A stretch of DNA of 64,000 nucleotides, taken from assembly GCA_032358255.1 (NCBI GenBank), contig JAULBX010028824.1, positions 124,001 through 188,000 on the forward strand, read 5' to 3'. This document shows positions 1-14,911 of the stretch, one piece after another. This DNA is from Heterotrichella gracilis (Eukaryota; Sar; Xanthophyceae; Tribonematales; Xanthonemataceae). The position numbers and the translations under genes were made by a program. Within the stretch, counting starts at the first letter, position 1. Each line of letters begins with the position of its first letter. Under the pieces are notes generated by a model. The model did not search any database, was not told the origin of the DNA, and saw only the letters and a list, made by a program, of their open reading frames with translations.

Positions 1-244
1 TACGAGATAGGTGGCTGGCCCTGGTGAGTTGGGAGCACGCGGCTCTGCACACATTATGCCCATGCACGCTGGTTCAGCACAGTATGCATTTGCCACTATG
101 GCGTTGGCGACACAATACGGTAGCCGTCAATGGTAATGTTAAAAACAATGTTAATGTCGATGTTAACGTGGTGAGCGTAGTGTGCGCTTTGGCCCAAACC
201 CTCACAAGGGTGTGTGTGTGTGATATGCAACCTGCTGCCTGCAG

Positions 245-3200
245 GCGCCTGGTCCTGCGTGAGCATGACCGGGACAGCTTCCACTGGCTGGTCACGCTGC
301 GGGCTGTGGGCGACTCGCGGGACGTGCGGTGGCACCGCCAGGTCAGCGTCATGCTGTCCATCATCAACCAGAAGTTTGGCGGGGAGTACGTGGTTGTAGG
401 TGGGTGGGAGAAGCAACTGCCACCATGCTGGAAGCCCACTTGCTCCAAGCCCTGGTTGCAGTATGTCAGTGTCACCGTTGCATCCATCCATTTTAGCCAA
501 TGCCCATCTGTGCGGCATGTCATGCCTGTGGGGTCCCATGTATACTCCTGATTATCACAGCGGTTGTTAATAGTGGACATGCTGTGGCTGTGCAGAGCGC
601 GAGTACCACTTCAACGGGACCTACCTGGAGACAGACATGTACCACCTGATGCTCAGCCAGATGCCTGAGGGATACGTAGTCGGTAAGCTCTCCTGCCGGT
701 TGTCCCGCGTTTAAGCAGATGTCCCCGATAATTCACCGATAAATCTCTGCGAATTTCAGCTGCCACAGCACAGCATCCCGGCTTGCAACCTTGGGATATT
801 GATTGATCCTGGCCATTGCAACTCAAAAATGGTTTCTAAGCCGAAAGGATAATGTTTATCGTGTCATAAATAATTCATAGAGAAGAAAGAATAAGTCATT
901 TCTTATTATTCTATATCACGGTGGGGCTGACAGTGGCGGCGGGGTGTGTTGCAGGCGGCAAGATGCTCCTCTCGGTGCGCATTTCCACCGACACGCGGGG
1001 CCCGCTGTACCACCACCTCTTCCCCCAGGACCTGCCCGCGCACCAGGCGCTGTCACAGGCGGTGACCGTGCTTGAGAAGTTCAAGCAGGTCACCTCCTGG
1101 CTGCAGTGGCTGGTGGCCCCTGTTGCCTACTCGGTGCGCGTCTACCTGCTGGGCTCGGTGCTGTGGCTGCACGACACCGTCAGCTGCCCGGTGGACTGGC
1201 TGCTGGGGACGCTTGAGCGGGTGGGGCTGTATGAGTGGGACGAGGGCCACGCGTCCACCATCACCACCATGAAGATGCTGCTGGAGGTGGTGTACATGCT
1301 GGTGGTGGCGCAGGCGGTGCCGATGGCACTGCACCTGGCGACGCACCCGCGCCAGGTGGCGGCGGCGGTGGCGGCGGCGGTGACGGGCTGGGCAGGGGAG
1401 GTGGCGCAGCAGTGCAGGGGGGCGGTGTGGGGGAGGCAGGACGTGGCGGCTGCCAGGGAGAGCGAGGCAATCAGGGCCAGCGGGGACGCCAAAGGGGGGA
1501 AGCACAAGAAAGCGCAGCCCCGGGCGAAGCACCGGCGCCCGCAGGCGCACCTGGAGAACCCACACCACTGGAATGCGGCCACAAAGCGCGGCAGCTCGGA
1601 GCGGGGCACGCCTCCTGCCAAGTCATCGGGCGTCGCCGCGCCCACCACTCCCCCCTCCCCCCACAGCGACGGGGAAGGGGAAGGCGACAGCTACGATGAT
1701 GCACAGCTGGAGTCTCCTACAGCAGAAGCAGGCGATGCCTCGCCTCGCAGCCCATCGCCGCCACCACTACCGCCGCCACTACCAGCACCAGCACCCGAGC
1801 CAGTTGCACCGCAATCCAAGCCAGCTGGGCAGCCGGAGAAAGCCGCAGCCACGCCAGTGCCGAGAGTGGCGCCAGTGCAGGAGGTGGCGCCCCCGCCGGC
1901 GCCCGCCATCACCGCACCCAAGCGCCTGCTGCGCGAGGACAGCCAGTCACAGCCCTCCTCACCCAGCATCGCCGACAGTGCAGCCGAGATGTGCAACGAC
2001 ACCGAGCTCCGCACCCGCTCCACCCCCGATGGCCCCGGGCGCCTCAAGCTCACGGTGTCCGAACCCATCACGCGGCCAGCGGCCGCCAAGCCCGGCGTGC
2101 CTCGCACCACCTCAGCGCCAGCTGGTTCCCCGACTGGGCTGCCAGCCCTCGCAGCCTCAGCGGCCCCTGCATCGCCCAGGCGAGTCCCCAGCGGTGCGCC
2201 TCCGGCAGCGGCGACCGCGGCGCCCTCCCGCCTGCGAGCAGTCGCCTCTCCATGGGTTGGGTCCGGCACACAATCCCCACGCGCCGCTGCGCCGGTACCC
2301 ACCAGCCCCTTGGGCCGCAGCGCCCACCCGCCCCAGCCGCCCAGCTACGCGCGCATGCAGCACCTGCAGGCGCAGTCCAGCATGATGGGCAACCCCACGC
2401 TGCCCCGCCGCACCTCGCCCAGGCAGGAGAACATCCAGCAGCAGGTGAGCGCGGCCATCCAGGGCATCAACATCCGCCCCGCCCCAAAGCCCTTCCCCAC
2501 CCACTCCTCAGACCCCACCAATGCTGCGCTGGCGGCCTCGGTGGAGATCCTACAGCAGCTGAGCCCCCGCACGGTGGCGCACAGCCCCCGCGGCCCGCCA
2601 AGCCGCAGCCCCTTCGCGCCAGGGCCCATCCCCATGCCAGGCTCTGCCCCCCCATTGGACAGCGAAGCCGACAACCACATCAGCGAAAAGGTGGCCGCCT
2701 TTGTGCTGGATTTGGATGACCTCATGGACGACCCTGCCGAGGGTTTGGAGCACGTGCAGGGCGTGCAGATGTGCACGGCGTGCAGGCTGGCGCCCCACCA
2801 CGTGCGCTTTGCGCCATGTGGCCATGTGTGCTTGTGCTCCGCCTGCGCACAGAGGGTTGGCCCGCGGCTGCTGTGCCCGGAGTGCGGTCTGCAGGTGAGC
2901 GTTGATTGGTAGCATGGGATGGGAACATGCACAGCTTCACATGTGACAGGGCTAGGGAGCTTGGTGACACAATAATCGTGCTCCTGTTTGGGTGTTTTCT
3001 GCCTCCACAGGGAATTGGCCATCACACAAGCACCATTGACCCTTGGATTGGTGCTAATCACTGTGTGTTACATGCATGCCAGCAGTACAATCAGATTGCA
3101 AATAGGGCATAGGCATGCCTGGAGATGTGTGCATGCAGCAGGGTGTGTTGTAGGGTCTGGGTCGCAATCGCCCTGCCATGCTTATCGGCATGGAGGTAAT

Positions 3201-3300
3201 TCACCTGCAGATGGATTTGTGTTGCATTTCTCAGTGCTGGGTTGCCTCCTTTTGCAGGTGCAAGGTGCAGCCCTTCCGCAGTGGCTGCCCTCGTCGTTGA
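245..3300 (+). CDS. RING-finger protein, 5' end beyond window
   Basis: Visible exons are 245-399, 596-682, 955-2894 and probably 3271-3300; earlier exons lie left of the window. Phases agree (1, 1, 0) and join into one frame. The N-terminal part is a conserved-looking globular region (around FNGTYLETDMYHLML), then a segment with hydrophobic stretches (VAPVAYSVRVYLLGSVLWL; VVYMLVVAQAVPMAL). About 400 residues rich in Pro, Ala and Ser follow, with no evident fold. The C-terminus is a complete C3HC4 RING: CTAC, then CGHVCLCSAC, then CPEC. RING domains of this sort usually recruit E2 enzymes, so a ubiquitin-ligase role is inferred. The last exon is uncertain: reading through the donor at 2895 gives a stop at 2910-2912, whereas splicing to 3271 adds nine residues ending in Pro-Arg-Arg. 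I do not recognise the N-terminal domain. Confidence 0.8.
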
Positions 3301-5112
3301 GCCTGTGAGCTGCCTGCGCTGGTCACCTGGGGCGGGGCTGATCACTTGCATTGGCCAGGTGCATGGGGAAATCGTCACAGGTGTTTAGGGTTCAGGGTCT
3401 AGGGTTGCAACCTTGGTGGTCACATTGGATGCCAGGGAAGCTGACGCCAGCACTCGCACATAGAGTGCGGACACGGAAGCCCTTCTGCTTTTGCCTGTAC
3501 AGTATTCCATGCCCGTTCTCTGTGATAAGTTTGCATGTGGTCACTGCGTTTTCAACACCCCCAGCAGAACGTACAGCTTAGCATAGAATGCCATTGAGGC
3601 CATCACCACCATTCCCAGCTTCCGTCGTGATTTCTCTGCCTTTTTGTGAATAATATCTTATGTTGCATGCCAAATCTAGGACGAGGCTTGTTGCCTGATC
3701 AGATGTGTTATTTTCCTGGTTGACATGCATTCTAGACGTCTTCCTTGCATGTCGAATTATGAGTGATATTATACCTGAGTGGATGTTACTAAGAGTGGCC
3801 ATTGTGCATAGCGTGAACCCCTGTGTGCACAGTGGATAATGATTATCGTGATGATTGGTCTTTGCAATAGCCTCAGGGCATTTGCGGTTGGTGGTCTCAG
3901 CATGGATGGTTTGCCTTCCTGCTTTTCTTTTAAGAGCTTTTGATGCACAACTTGGTCATGAGCGAAGGGCCATGCGGCCCTCAGGCTGAACATAATAACT
4001 GCATCCCTTTTTTTCAGGTGAATTTTTGCAGCCTGGTACCCCTTGCTGAGAGGGCATTAGCTATCATAGTGAAAATTTGTCGGGCTTGGGGTTGGAGCTT
4101 TGGTCTAGGACAGTAGCGAGTACTGGAATTATGATGGATTTGGGTCTGCAATTTATGGCAGCCAGCAGTCGCAACAGGCAAGCAGCTGGCTACCGCTTTG
4201 CGCCACATGTGCACGTGGTTGATGTACACGCGTACATCCATGTGCCATTGGCTCAATGAGAGCATTTCTCAACAGTTGCAGACGATTGCCTCTGCCACTG
4301 ACTGCTTTGACGTTAAATTAACCCATTGATTTCTCTGTGAGCTGGTTGAACCACCAGCTCAGGAGGTGCCTGGGCTTTGAATGCATACATGATGCAGTTG
4401 TCCTGTGTGGCACCTGGTCGTCACATGATCATCGTATTGGCCACCCCTTTATAAACTATAGTAACTCCGCCTTTGTGCGTCCCCTTTCTTTGTTTCTTCT
4501 AAGGGCCTCAGCTGGCTGGCACATGTGGCACACACTTTGTGCTCCAGAGCCGCTCATTGAAGGTCAAGATCCTTCTGATCAGGTCAAAATCCTTCATGAA
4601 GGTGGTGCACCATAATAATTACACATGGTTGGCAAGTGATACTTGCAACATTTGAAGCACGAGGAGAGCCCCCCAAGTGCATGCACATGTGTACCATTCA
4701 TCCAACTTCCAACTCCAACTGATTCAGAAGTCTACCTTGCATCTACCTAACCAATGCGGAAAGAGCAATCATTGATGCTGTTTCCCCACGACGTTGTGTG
4801 CAATGCATTTGCCCACTCAGCCCAGTGTGTGCGTATGAAAGTCAATACTGCTGCAGCGCTCCACATCCTGCACGGCATGCTACTGCTATGCCAATGGAAA
4901 CATGGCTGCTGGGATGCCCCTGAAGGTTTGTGCATAAATTATTCCACCCCAGCGACGCCTTGCAGGCTCCCAAAAGAGTATTTTCACATGCTCTCGCTGC
5001 CACTGCTGCCAAATGCCACTGCCCACTCCACACCCTGCCCCTCATCCCCACCACCCCATCCTTGCGCAAGTTGCTTAGAAATGATCAAAACCAATAGCAG
5101 CATTGCTGTTGC
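3301..5112. other. Intergenic region between converging genes
   Basis: This stretch separates the 3' end of the RING gene from the 3' end of enolase, so it should hold two 3' untranslated regions. I see no coding exon with family similarity. It contains a degenerate TTTAGGG-like run at 3383-3406, and TTACA (TGTAA on the minus strand) at 4619-4623, about 490 bases past the enolase stop, a possible enolase polyadenylation signal. Confidence 0.6.
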
Positions 5113-7316
<2,204 letters not shown>

Positions 7317-8035
7317 CTTGGCGATAATGCGGTGAGGGGTTAGGGTTGCTGGGCGACAATATGCAAAGGAGGCAGGCTTTCTCAGCAACGCAGGTGAACG
7401 ACTAGCGAGGTTGCGATCAGGCTTTAGTAAACAGCTGCTGGCTGCAACGTGCATCGGGCTTTGTCCTTGCACACTTGGGTGCTGCACGTTGTGTGCATCG
7501 ATGCTCCCGCTAGAATTCTTGGCACAGGAAAATTGGTCAAGGGGGCGACAATGGACCCCAAAACGGGGAAGGGGAAAGGCATGCATGGCGCCAGCAGCAA
7601 AAAGACCAGCTGAACATTAGTAGCTTTTGCACAGCCCACTTGCCTCCGTTGCTCTTTTATTGCTGAAACTGATGCTGCTGGCAACTGACACAGGTTCCTG
7701 GCGAGGCCACTTTGGTATCCGTGGGGTGCCCCATGCTTTTTCAAACCAGCGTGCACGGAAGTGAGGAACCCTGCCACTTAGGGTTGTTTGGTTGGTTTGA
7801 CGCTGTGATACTTACTCATTCGTCCTGCCAAACATGAGCCATCTACGGCCACGATTGGAACTCCAGATAAACATGCCGAAGCATGTGAAAGCTGCCAGCG
7901 GACACAGTATTTCAAGTTGGAAACGTCCTGGAGTTTTTAAAACTGAGCAACGATGTCCTGCGAGTGTTGCCATTAATAATTTGACATATTCACAGACAAG
8001 ACGCCGCAGCTGCGCCTGGATCCCCTTCCATATCA
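7317..8035. promoter_or_regulatory. Divergent promoter region, enolase and the 8036 gene
   Basis: About 720 bases lie between two head-to-head start codons, so this interval must hold both promoters and 5' leaders. A short TTAGGGTT element occurs at 7339-7346 close to the enolase start. I see no clear TATA box or coding exon here. Confidence 0.6.
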
Positions 8036-10643
8036 ATGAGCACGATGGCCGCTGATGGCTTCTACAGCAGAATGCACGCAGCCTCCACCATTGCACAGCA
8101 GTACATGACCTTGGGAATTCAGCCTGAATTCATGCTGAGGCAAGAACAGAACAGTAAGTTGGCCTCACAACATCAAGCAGCGCCAGCGCAATACCATGGG
8201 AGGAGAGGAGAGCAGGATGCGCAGGTGAATGCTGCTTGAGGCACCCCCCTTGCTTGCCACAACGTGTAAAGCTCTTATAACCCACCCATAGTGCATATTG
8301 GGAGAAAAATGGTTTGCACCAATTTGTGCTTGGATATGTTGCTACAGGTCGAGCACTACCAAGTGAAGCACGTAGACCGCCTACCAGCACTCGTACCGCC
8401 ATTAACCACACACAAGAACGCTTCAGCGAGCAAGCAGCCTCCTTCCAGGGACTCAGCTCACCAGCCAACGGCAGTGTGTTCGCTTTCGTCTAAAGGGTCA
8501 GGTGCACACAGTGCAACCCAGCTGAGGTGGTCAGTAGTGCAGCGGTTGCAAGCTGAACAAGGCCATCTACAAAGCAGGGGCAGCCAGCAAGGGGGAGGTC
8601 CAAGCGCGCAGTTTGAAGCCCACGACCATGGGTCTGTGAGGTTCTGTGAGGCTGCCAGACAGTCCAATGTGGCAGCCCAAAAGGACCCGCTACCTGCTGC
8701 GAATGTGAAGCCACTAGTGGGGGCTGTCAGGAGCCAATCGCAGCAGCGCAGTGGAGCTGCTCAAGTGGGGAGCACACACGATACCATAGGCTTGGGACCT
8801 GTGACAGTTATGGGCCAGAGTAATAAGGCCAACTACTCACATAGGCCACCAGCTGCAACGAAACAGCCGCAAGTATGGTCCCAGCGAAAAGTGCAGCCAG
8901 CAGAAAGCAAGAGGCAGAAGGAAAAGCCCGGTTGGGATGACACCACTGTCATCCAGCATCTAAACCCCAAGCTGGCGCATCGTCTTGACAAGCTTCACAC
9001 AATGCCACCAAAGACCAGCCGTAAACCGCCGCCTGCTACCAAAAAGCCCAAGAATGCCAGGAAGCTCCCAGCTCACCTGGCCAAAGTCGGGTCCAGATAC
9101 CTCACTCCTGCAAAGCTACCCAGGCCAATGTCTGCAGGCAAAGACAGCCCTGGAAAAACAGCGGAGAGGCAGGTGGCATCAAAACTTCCACAAGAGGTTG
9201 ACCTGGCACATGGCGCACTCAAAATGGCTGGCAATCAGAATGCGCAAAACCTAGAGAAGGACCCTGCAATGTCAGGCACACCAGCAGCATCACGTGCAGC
9301 TCAGCAGGATCACATGCAGCTTGAAGGCGCCGCAAACCACGCTCTGAGGCCAAACCAAAGCCCTGCAAAACCTAGCCCAGATGGCAACAACGCGGGACAT
9401 TGCCAGTCACATATACAGGGTGGTGATTTGGTACAGGAGCAGGATCGGCATCATCCTGGAGAGCTTCCATTTGAAGCCAGCTCCACTGGCGCAGGCCAAG
9501 TGCAGCAGCGCTCTACCCCACCTGTGGAAGCGGGAGCATCTGGGCATTGCACAGGGCGCGGTGAGTCCCTGTTACGCTATAAAACATATGGAAAGCGTCG
9601 CTGTCACTTACTTTTACGTAATATTTGTTACCCATGATTTCATCACATGTTGCCACAGGATTGAGTCTTCCTGGCATCCCAGCAGACCAAACACGGCACC
9701 ATGCAAAACACCTAAACCAAGCTGCGCCAAAGAGCGTGCGATGGTTGACCCGTTCTCTACAACAGAAACAAGATACCAAAGGGGGGAAAGAATTCATAAC
9801 AAATGCTCAGCAAGTTGCTAAGGTATGATTCTGCATGTCTACTAGAGTGACTTAAGGGCATGGCATGCACTGCAAAGTACATCCGCCCTGATGAGTCCCA
9901 CAAAATTGGCCAAATATTGGCCAAATATTTGCCGGCCATGCACAATCACCTTGAAGTTCACTGATCAGTTCCAAGCGCCACAACATAGTAAATCACTTGC
10001 ATGAATCATTGAATTGAATAAATTGCATCAGTATTATAAATCGAATATATCGCATGTCATTAAATCCGCTTGAATCCTGCATGCTTTGGATGCGCATGCG
10101 CAAACGAAGTGCGCACTTCGTTTGCGCACTTCATTTTGTTGCAAAACGCATTCCAGCAGTGGAAATTCCAGCAAGTGGTGTTGCTTGCTCTGTGCACAGG
10201 CAATTGAAGAGGTTGCTAATGAGATTTTGGACACTGTTTTGGACGACGTATCATCAGGTAACTGCATGTGGATCGATTTACACCAGCGCTTGGCCATGGT
10301 CTTAGTATATTCCTTTCTGTGTGACCATTTCTGGGTGAACACTTTCTATGCGAGCAGTGTTGCGACGGTGGTGAAGAACAATGCCTGTACTCGTGCCAAG
10401 GGAGGAATATAGGATAAATTTTCCTACCTATAGCTGTGGCGATTGCTTGGCTGTGGGTGCACGCATGCGTGTTTGTGTAATGCACCAGTGAGGAACATGT
10501 CCAACAGTGCGTTTTCAGTTTTTTTTAATGTGTGAACCTGAAGGTTAACTTTTTGTCTCTATGCAGATTTGGCTGGCTTCTGTGACACGCTCTGCGAGCA
10601 ACTTTTTGATGCGGAGTTTGCAGATAAACCCATCGTTGTCTAA
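8036..10643 (+). CDS. Basic low-complexity protein with helical C-terminus
   Basis: Five exons (8036-8224, 8348-9560, 9659-9822, 10200-10257, 10567-10643) join in phase to give 566 residues. The N-terminus is a short helical segment (SRMHAASTIAQQYMTLGI). The middle is about 400 residues rich in Gln, Pro, Ser and Lys, basic and probably disordered, with one more conserved-looking patch (WDDTTVIQHLNPKLAHRLDKLH). The C-terminus is an acidic amphipathic helix (IEEVANEILDTVLDDV, then CEQLFDAEF). I do not recognise the family. The layout (basic disordered body, short acidic helical tail) is seen in some centriole and microtubule scaffolds, but that is speculation. The intron before the fourth exon carries a perfect 32-bp palindrome. 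Confidence 0.75.
10097..10128. repeat. Perfect 32-bp palindrome in an intron
   Basis: The 16-base left half, starting TGCGCAAACG, is followed directly by its exact reverse complement with no spacer. It sits in the intron 9823-10199 of the 8036 gene. A few hundred bases upstream, at 9906-9933, is a near-palindromic duplication around TTGGCCAAATA. Confidence 0.95.
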
Positions 10644-10767
10644 TGCAATGTTTGTATTTCACATTACCCAAAATTTGTGGTGCGTCCCACCGTGCAATGG
10701 TTAAAAGAACAAGGCTGGTTCAGTTTGGAAAGTAACTCATTGGGCTGCTTCCATTGTCCCCAATGGG

Positions 10768-10830
10768 CATACATTTCCATTTTTATGGCATACATTTCCA
10801 TTTTTATGGCATATATTTCCAATTTTAGGA
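10768..10830. repeat. Three tandem 21-base units
   Basis: Two exact copies of a unit beginning CATACATTTCC are followed by a third copy with a few changes. The repeat falls in the probable 3' untranslated region of the 8036 gene. Confidence 0.95.
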
Positions 10831-11098
10831 TGAACTGCATTGGATACTGCTCACACGCTCGGCTTCCCCGGGGTTGGGCTGGTTTTGCCAACATGCGCAT
10901 TGGTGTCTCTAATAGTATGCTACTGATGGAAAGACTTTCCCAAGAATTTTCACTCGCTGATTTACAAACATCTGCAGACTGGATGTCCAGTGTCATGCAC
11001 AGTGCGCTCACAAAGGGCAACAAGCTGACCACTGGGGATGGTTTTCACAACACTTAGTGTACACTACAGATACGTCCAACTCCCCACCTCCCCCTATC

Positions 11099-11103
11099 TG
11101 TAA
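11099..11103 (+). terminator. Possible TGTAA polyadenylation signal
   Basis: TGTAA lies 456 bases past the stop of the 8036 gene. TGTAA is the usual chlorophyte polyadenylation signal. The distance is plausible but a five-base motif is weak evidence by itself. Confidence 0.4.
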
Positions 11104-11224
11104 TTGCTACTTAACCGTGGCATGCAATACCGTTTGCATTGCTGTGCAGATGTCAGCTTTGATAAGTTTGCTTGTAGATGTGACTAAGGGAGCCAAAATG
11201 GCAGCTTCAATGTCAGGATTGATA

Positions 11225-14200
11225 TCAGGGGTCTGCAGGTTTTTCCTCTGCCGTCATGCTGAGCATTGGTTCCAAGAGTTTTTGGCTCATATCTCGTGCA
11301 TAATGCCATATGTCGCTGTAACTCCTGAGTAGCTGAGATGTGTGTTCCACCCGTTGCTGCAACTTGCTAATATTCTGCACAAAAGAAATTCAGTGATTTA
11401 ATTCATTTTATTGGAGTGCGTACAAAGCCAATCACATTGTATGCATTGGATGACAAAATATGGTATCATGACAAACAAACAGATCAGATGGCCGGTAATG
11501 ATGGCAATTTTTTTTTGTCATTAATGTCTTTTAAAGACATAAATTATTGCTAAATGCGTGGGCTTTTAATCACCATTGATATTTTATCGCAACGTCAACC
11601 GCACGCCACGAAGTCAATCTTTACAGTCCGAGGATATTGCAATAAATGCACGTACATTGCTAGGAGCCAGTTTACAGCAATGCAAAGTTCAACTCACATT
11701 GAGCAGAGGGAGAACCTTTGACTCCAGGTCTGAAAAGTCCACAGCTGTGCTGATCACTGACTCAGTAGGATCATAGACATTGGGGTAGGCGACCATGTGC
11801 TCTGCCAATGGCTTGACCACCACGCAGCCTGCCAGCATGGCTTCAAAATCTTTGTGAGACCACTCCCCTGCTCCGTATGGGCTCACAAAAACCTGGAATG
11901 GGTAGGCATGGGTGGGGTGAGAGGTGGCAACGTTGCAAGGCACTGATTATCAGAGTTCATATCATGATTGCAAAATTACATTCCACTGGAGGTTCTCAGC
12001 CGTTATGAGTGTCAAGTGTTTTTACGCTGCAGACGGGGTGCAGCGCTGCATTTGGGTTTTGGCAAGGGTAATGCGGCCCCCCTATGGTGGTTTAGGGTTT
12101 TGGGCAACTTGAAGGGAAATGGACCTTCCTGAGGCGCCGGGGAAGGGCAACATCAGGGTATGGCAGGGGGTGGGAAGGTTGCGATTAACTCTCTTGCAAA
12201 GGGGTGCATGGCAATAATCTATATCGCCTGCACCCTTGCCCCAAACCTTTGTGCCGCACTCTTGTTGGCAGCCTGCTGCCGCACTGCACCCTAGTTCAGA
12301 TGCATTGCCCTTGGCTGAGTCAAATAATGTTGCGCTTTGACAACCCTTTACCGTAAATGATTTACAATGCTGGTTGATGTCCAACTTGGCAAACAGTGAT
12401 GGGCAGTCAAGTGGCCACAATGATACATGGGTACATACAGTCCACATACCTTCACATCTTGCAATGCAGCCAGATACTGCTGGTAGTCATGGTAAAAAAC
12501 ATCCGCTGCCCGCACCACCAGGTGCGGGTGTGCGTCCCGCACCCGCTTGATGGCATTCACTGCATGGCTGCGGTGCAGGCCGAGCAGCGACATGTTTGCG
12601 TACATTTTGACGTTAACCTGCACCATCCAATACCGGCTCAATTACGACATATCAATCTCGGCAATGGCCATGCTCTTGCAAAGGGCCCACCAGGGTCCGT
12701 TGCAATCCATTCAATGCATTGGCAATCCATTCTATGCACGCATGGAGTGATGATTCAATGATTGCGCTGCTGCGGCAGCCAACAGGAGCAACCAGGTGTT
12801 AGCTTGTTGTGTGCACACCTTGCCAAAGAAGGCCAGGTCAACCTTCCGATCTTGCAGCTGCGGCGCATTGTACATGTCAAGGTTGTAGATGAAAAACCCA
12901 TGGTACCGGGCATATTCAAAGCGGCCCCCACAGTCAAAAGGGTACCGGAACCTGCGATCACCAACATGTCAAGTAAGTGCGCGACAAACATTCTGAAGCC
13001 ACAATAATGAGCTGCTTTGTTGCAAGATTGTATTTTGCAGAATAGCAAAGCCCCTGCATAATCTTGGCCATGCATGGTAATTGCTCTCTGAGTTGCTCTC
13101 TGGATTGCATTGCATTATAACATGATTATAACGGCACCTCACGACTATTATAGCGCAAAATATTCAATATTGCTTCATTGAAACGGCAGTTGTACACCAA
13201 ATCATGCTTTGAACGGTGTTTAGCCCAGGCAATACAACAACTGTAACCACCTTTATGAATTAAGAATTGGGTTACCTGTATGCATGTAGTGCCAGCGGAT
13301 GGATCTTGGACAGCGACTGGGCACTGATGTAGGGCTGGCGGTACCTGCGGTGTGCCGCAAGCAAAAGCTGTGAGGACATGCATTTGACAAGGAAAATTAA
13401 ATATTCAGTCTTCGCAATATTCCTAATACTCCTTCAGCTTTGCAACTGGACAACATGACGTCATGTTTTGAACACTGGGGTTTTTACTTGGAACATTCAT
13501 TTGATGAAAACTCACTTGATGGTCGACCTTGCTGCCTCTGGTGTCCTGTTTGCAATGAGCGTTTTGTGCAGCGCCCCTTCAATGAAGGGGCCATTTTGCA
13601 TCTCTTGGGGCCATACCGTGTTGGGCTTCAGCACAGCAAGCACACTTTCATGATCCAGTAAGTCCCTACCATCCTGCACAGCATCAACAGATATATCGCT
13701 GCCAAATGACAAAGTGTGCTACTCATTTATGCACATGCTGACACCACCCCAATCTAGTGCAATGTTGGCTACAATGTATGTCACAGGATAAAACTGCACT
13801 AAACGATGGTGCATCTATTGATTATCCCTGGCAGGACTATTTGCATCAGTACAAGGATCACAATTACAAAAAAGAGGGGAGGGTACATTGTTGTGCCAAA
13901 CTGCAGCGTGATATCAGGACTGCACCAGTACTGCTGTCACCTAATCACTGTACGTGGGCGGTGCTGCATGCTGGTCTCACCCATTGTTGGGGCCGCACAA
14001 TGGACCCGTCCAATGTGTCCAACAGTATCAGCTTCTTTCCTGGCCAACCCTTGAGCAGTGCGCTTGCTGTGCGGTACTCAGCAAAGACAACATCAGCCCA
14101 CTGCAGCACTCCACGGCTGCGGCGCTTATCTGCGGGTTGCTTGAAGCAGTCCTGACTGGCCACAAGCCGGTCTCCTGCCTCCCCATACGGGTTGGTTGCC

Positions 14201-14813
14201 ACCTCTATGTTCTTCCACCCAGCTTGTTTGAGGTGTGGTATTGCCCTCACAACAGCGGTCATGAACCTGTACACGGTTCAGGGTTTAGGGTTTAGGGCTT
14301 AGGGCTTAGGTAGGAATACAGTGGTTTCGAGGGGTTGGATAACAGAGTGGCCACGGCATGTACCGAGAACAGCAGCAAGCAGTGGGTGCCTATATATGCT
14401 TGTCGAATGGTGTGCAGTGCTTTCAAAGTGCGAAATAGGTAGAATGTTCTCCGAGCCCATGCATGCATATGTGTGCGAGCTTACGAGAGCTTGTACGCCC
14501 GGTGCCTGCAGTGGTCGATGCACGACGCATTCTTGGCCGCTTCCACGAAGCAAGAGCTGTTAGCCATGCTGTTGCAAGCCTTTGAGACCAGGTGCAGACA
14601 CTCATCTCGCTTTGCAAAGTTATCCAGGTCTACGTCACAGCATCGATGAACCAGGACGGCGATCTTTGCTGCCTTAGTTTGTGGTTCCTGCCTCCAGTAT
14701 CGAATGCTGAGCTTATAGGGCCACTGTTTACTTCTCTTGCTCCTAGAGGCAGCTGTTGAAGGAAAGCGGAAAGCACAGCTAGCAACCAGGATGAGGATGA
14801 AGTGGTTTACCAT
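11225..14813 (-). CDS. Secretory-pathway GT-B type glycosyltransferase
   Basis: Eight exons (14485-14813, 13981-14266, 13516-13673, 13276-13344, 12819-12951, 12450-12617, 11698-11892, 11225-11374) join in phase into 495 residues. The ATG at 14813 starts a hydrophobic signal peptide (FILILVASCAF). A Cys-rich luminal segment follows, then GEAGDRL, DTLDGS and a Tyr-rich region. The C-terminal nucleotide-sugar-binding fold contains SPYGAGEWSHKDFEAML then AGCVVVKP, as in glycosyltransferase 1-type C-terminal domains (Glyco_trans_1_2-like). The final helix is amphipathic. Function is inferred: transfer of a sugar to an acceptor in the ER or Golgi. Donor and acceptor cannot be read from the sequence. 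The intron 14267-14484 opens with TTTAGGG-like repeats next to its splice acceptor. Confidence 0.86.
14277..14310. repeat. Degenerate telomere-like TTTAGGG run
   Basis: Five consecutive seven-base units of the form TTCAGGG, TTTAGGG or CTTAGGG lie about ten bases inside the first intron of the glycosyltransferase, beside its splice acceptor. The unit matches the plant/Chlorella telomere repeat but the copies are imperfect. Confidence 0.85.
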
Positions 14814-14902
14814 GGCTACCCCCAAACGTCACAATGGCGCGCGAGTCACACTGCGGGGTGGAATCTGGCCCATGTGGGCGATATGAGATTGGATGTTAGA
14901 CG

Positions 14903-14911
14903 TTATAAATA
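14903..14911 (-). promoter_or_regulatory. TATA-like element upstream of the glycosyltransferase
   Basis: On the minus strand the bases read ATTTATAAC, about 90 bases upstream of the start codon. Position and composition fit a TATA box, but no transcription start is known. Confidence 0.3.

Larger units (their letters stand above)
10644..11224. other. Convergent intergenic region with a minisatellite
   Basis: Shared 3' flank of the 8036 gene (+) and the glycosyltransferase (-). It holds three tandem 21-base units at 10768-10830 and a TGTAA motif at 11099-11103. I see no coding exon with family similarity. Confidence 0.6.

Noticed and set aside
13566-13584. Short hairpin GCCCCTTCA / TGAAGGGGC
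   Set aside because: It lies inside a coding exon of the glycosyltransferase and is explained by codons; a nine-base stem is not remarkable there.
14277-14310. A chromosome end or internal telomere
   Set aside because: The TTTAGGG-like runs are short, degenerate and lie inside introns of intact genes, so they do not mark a chromosome end.
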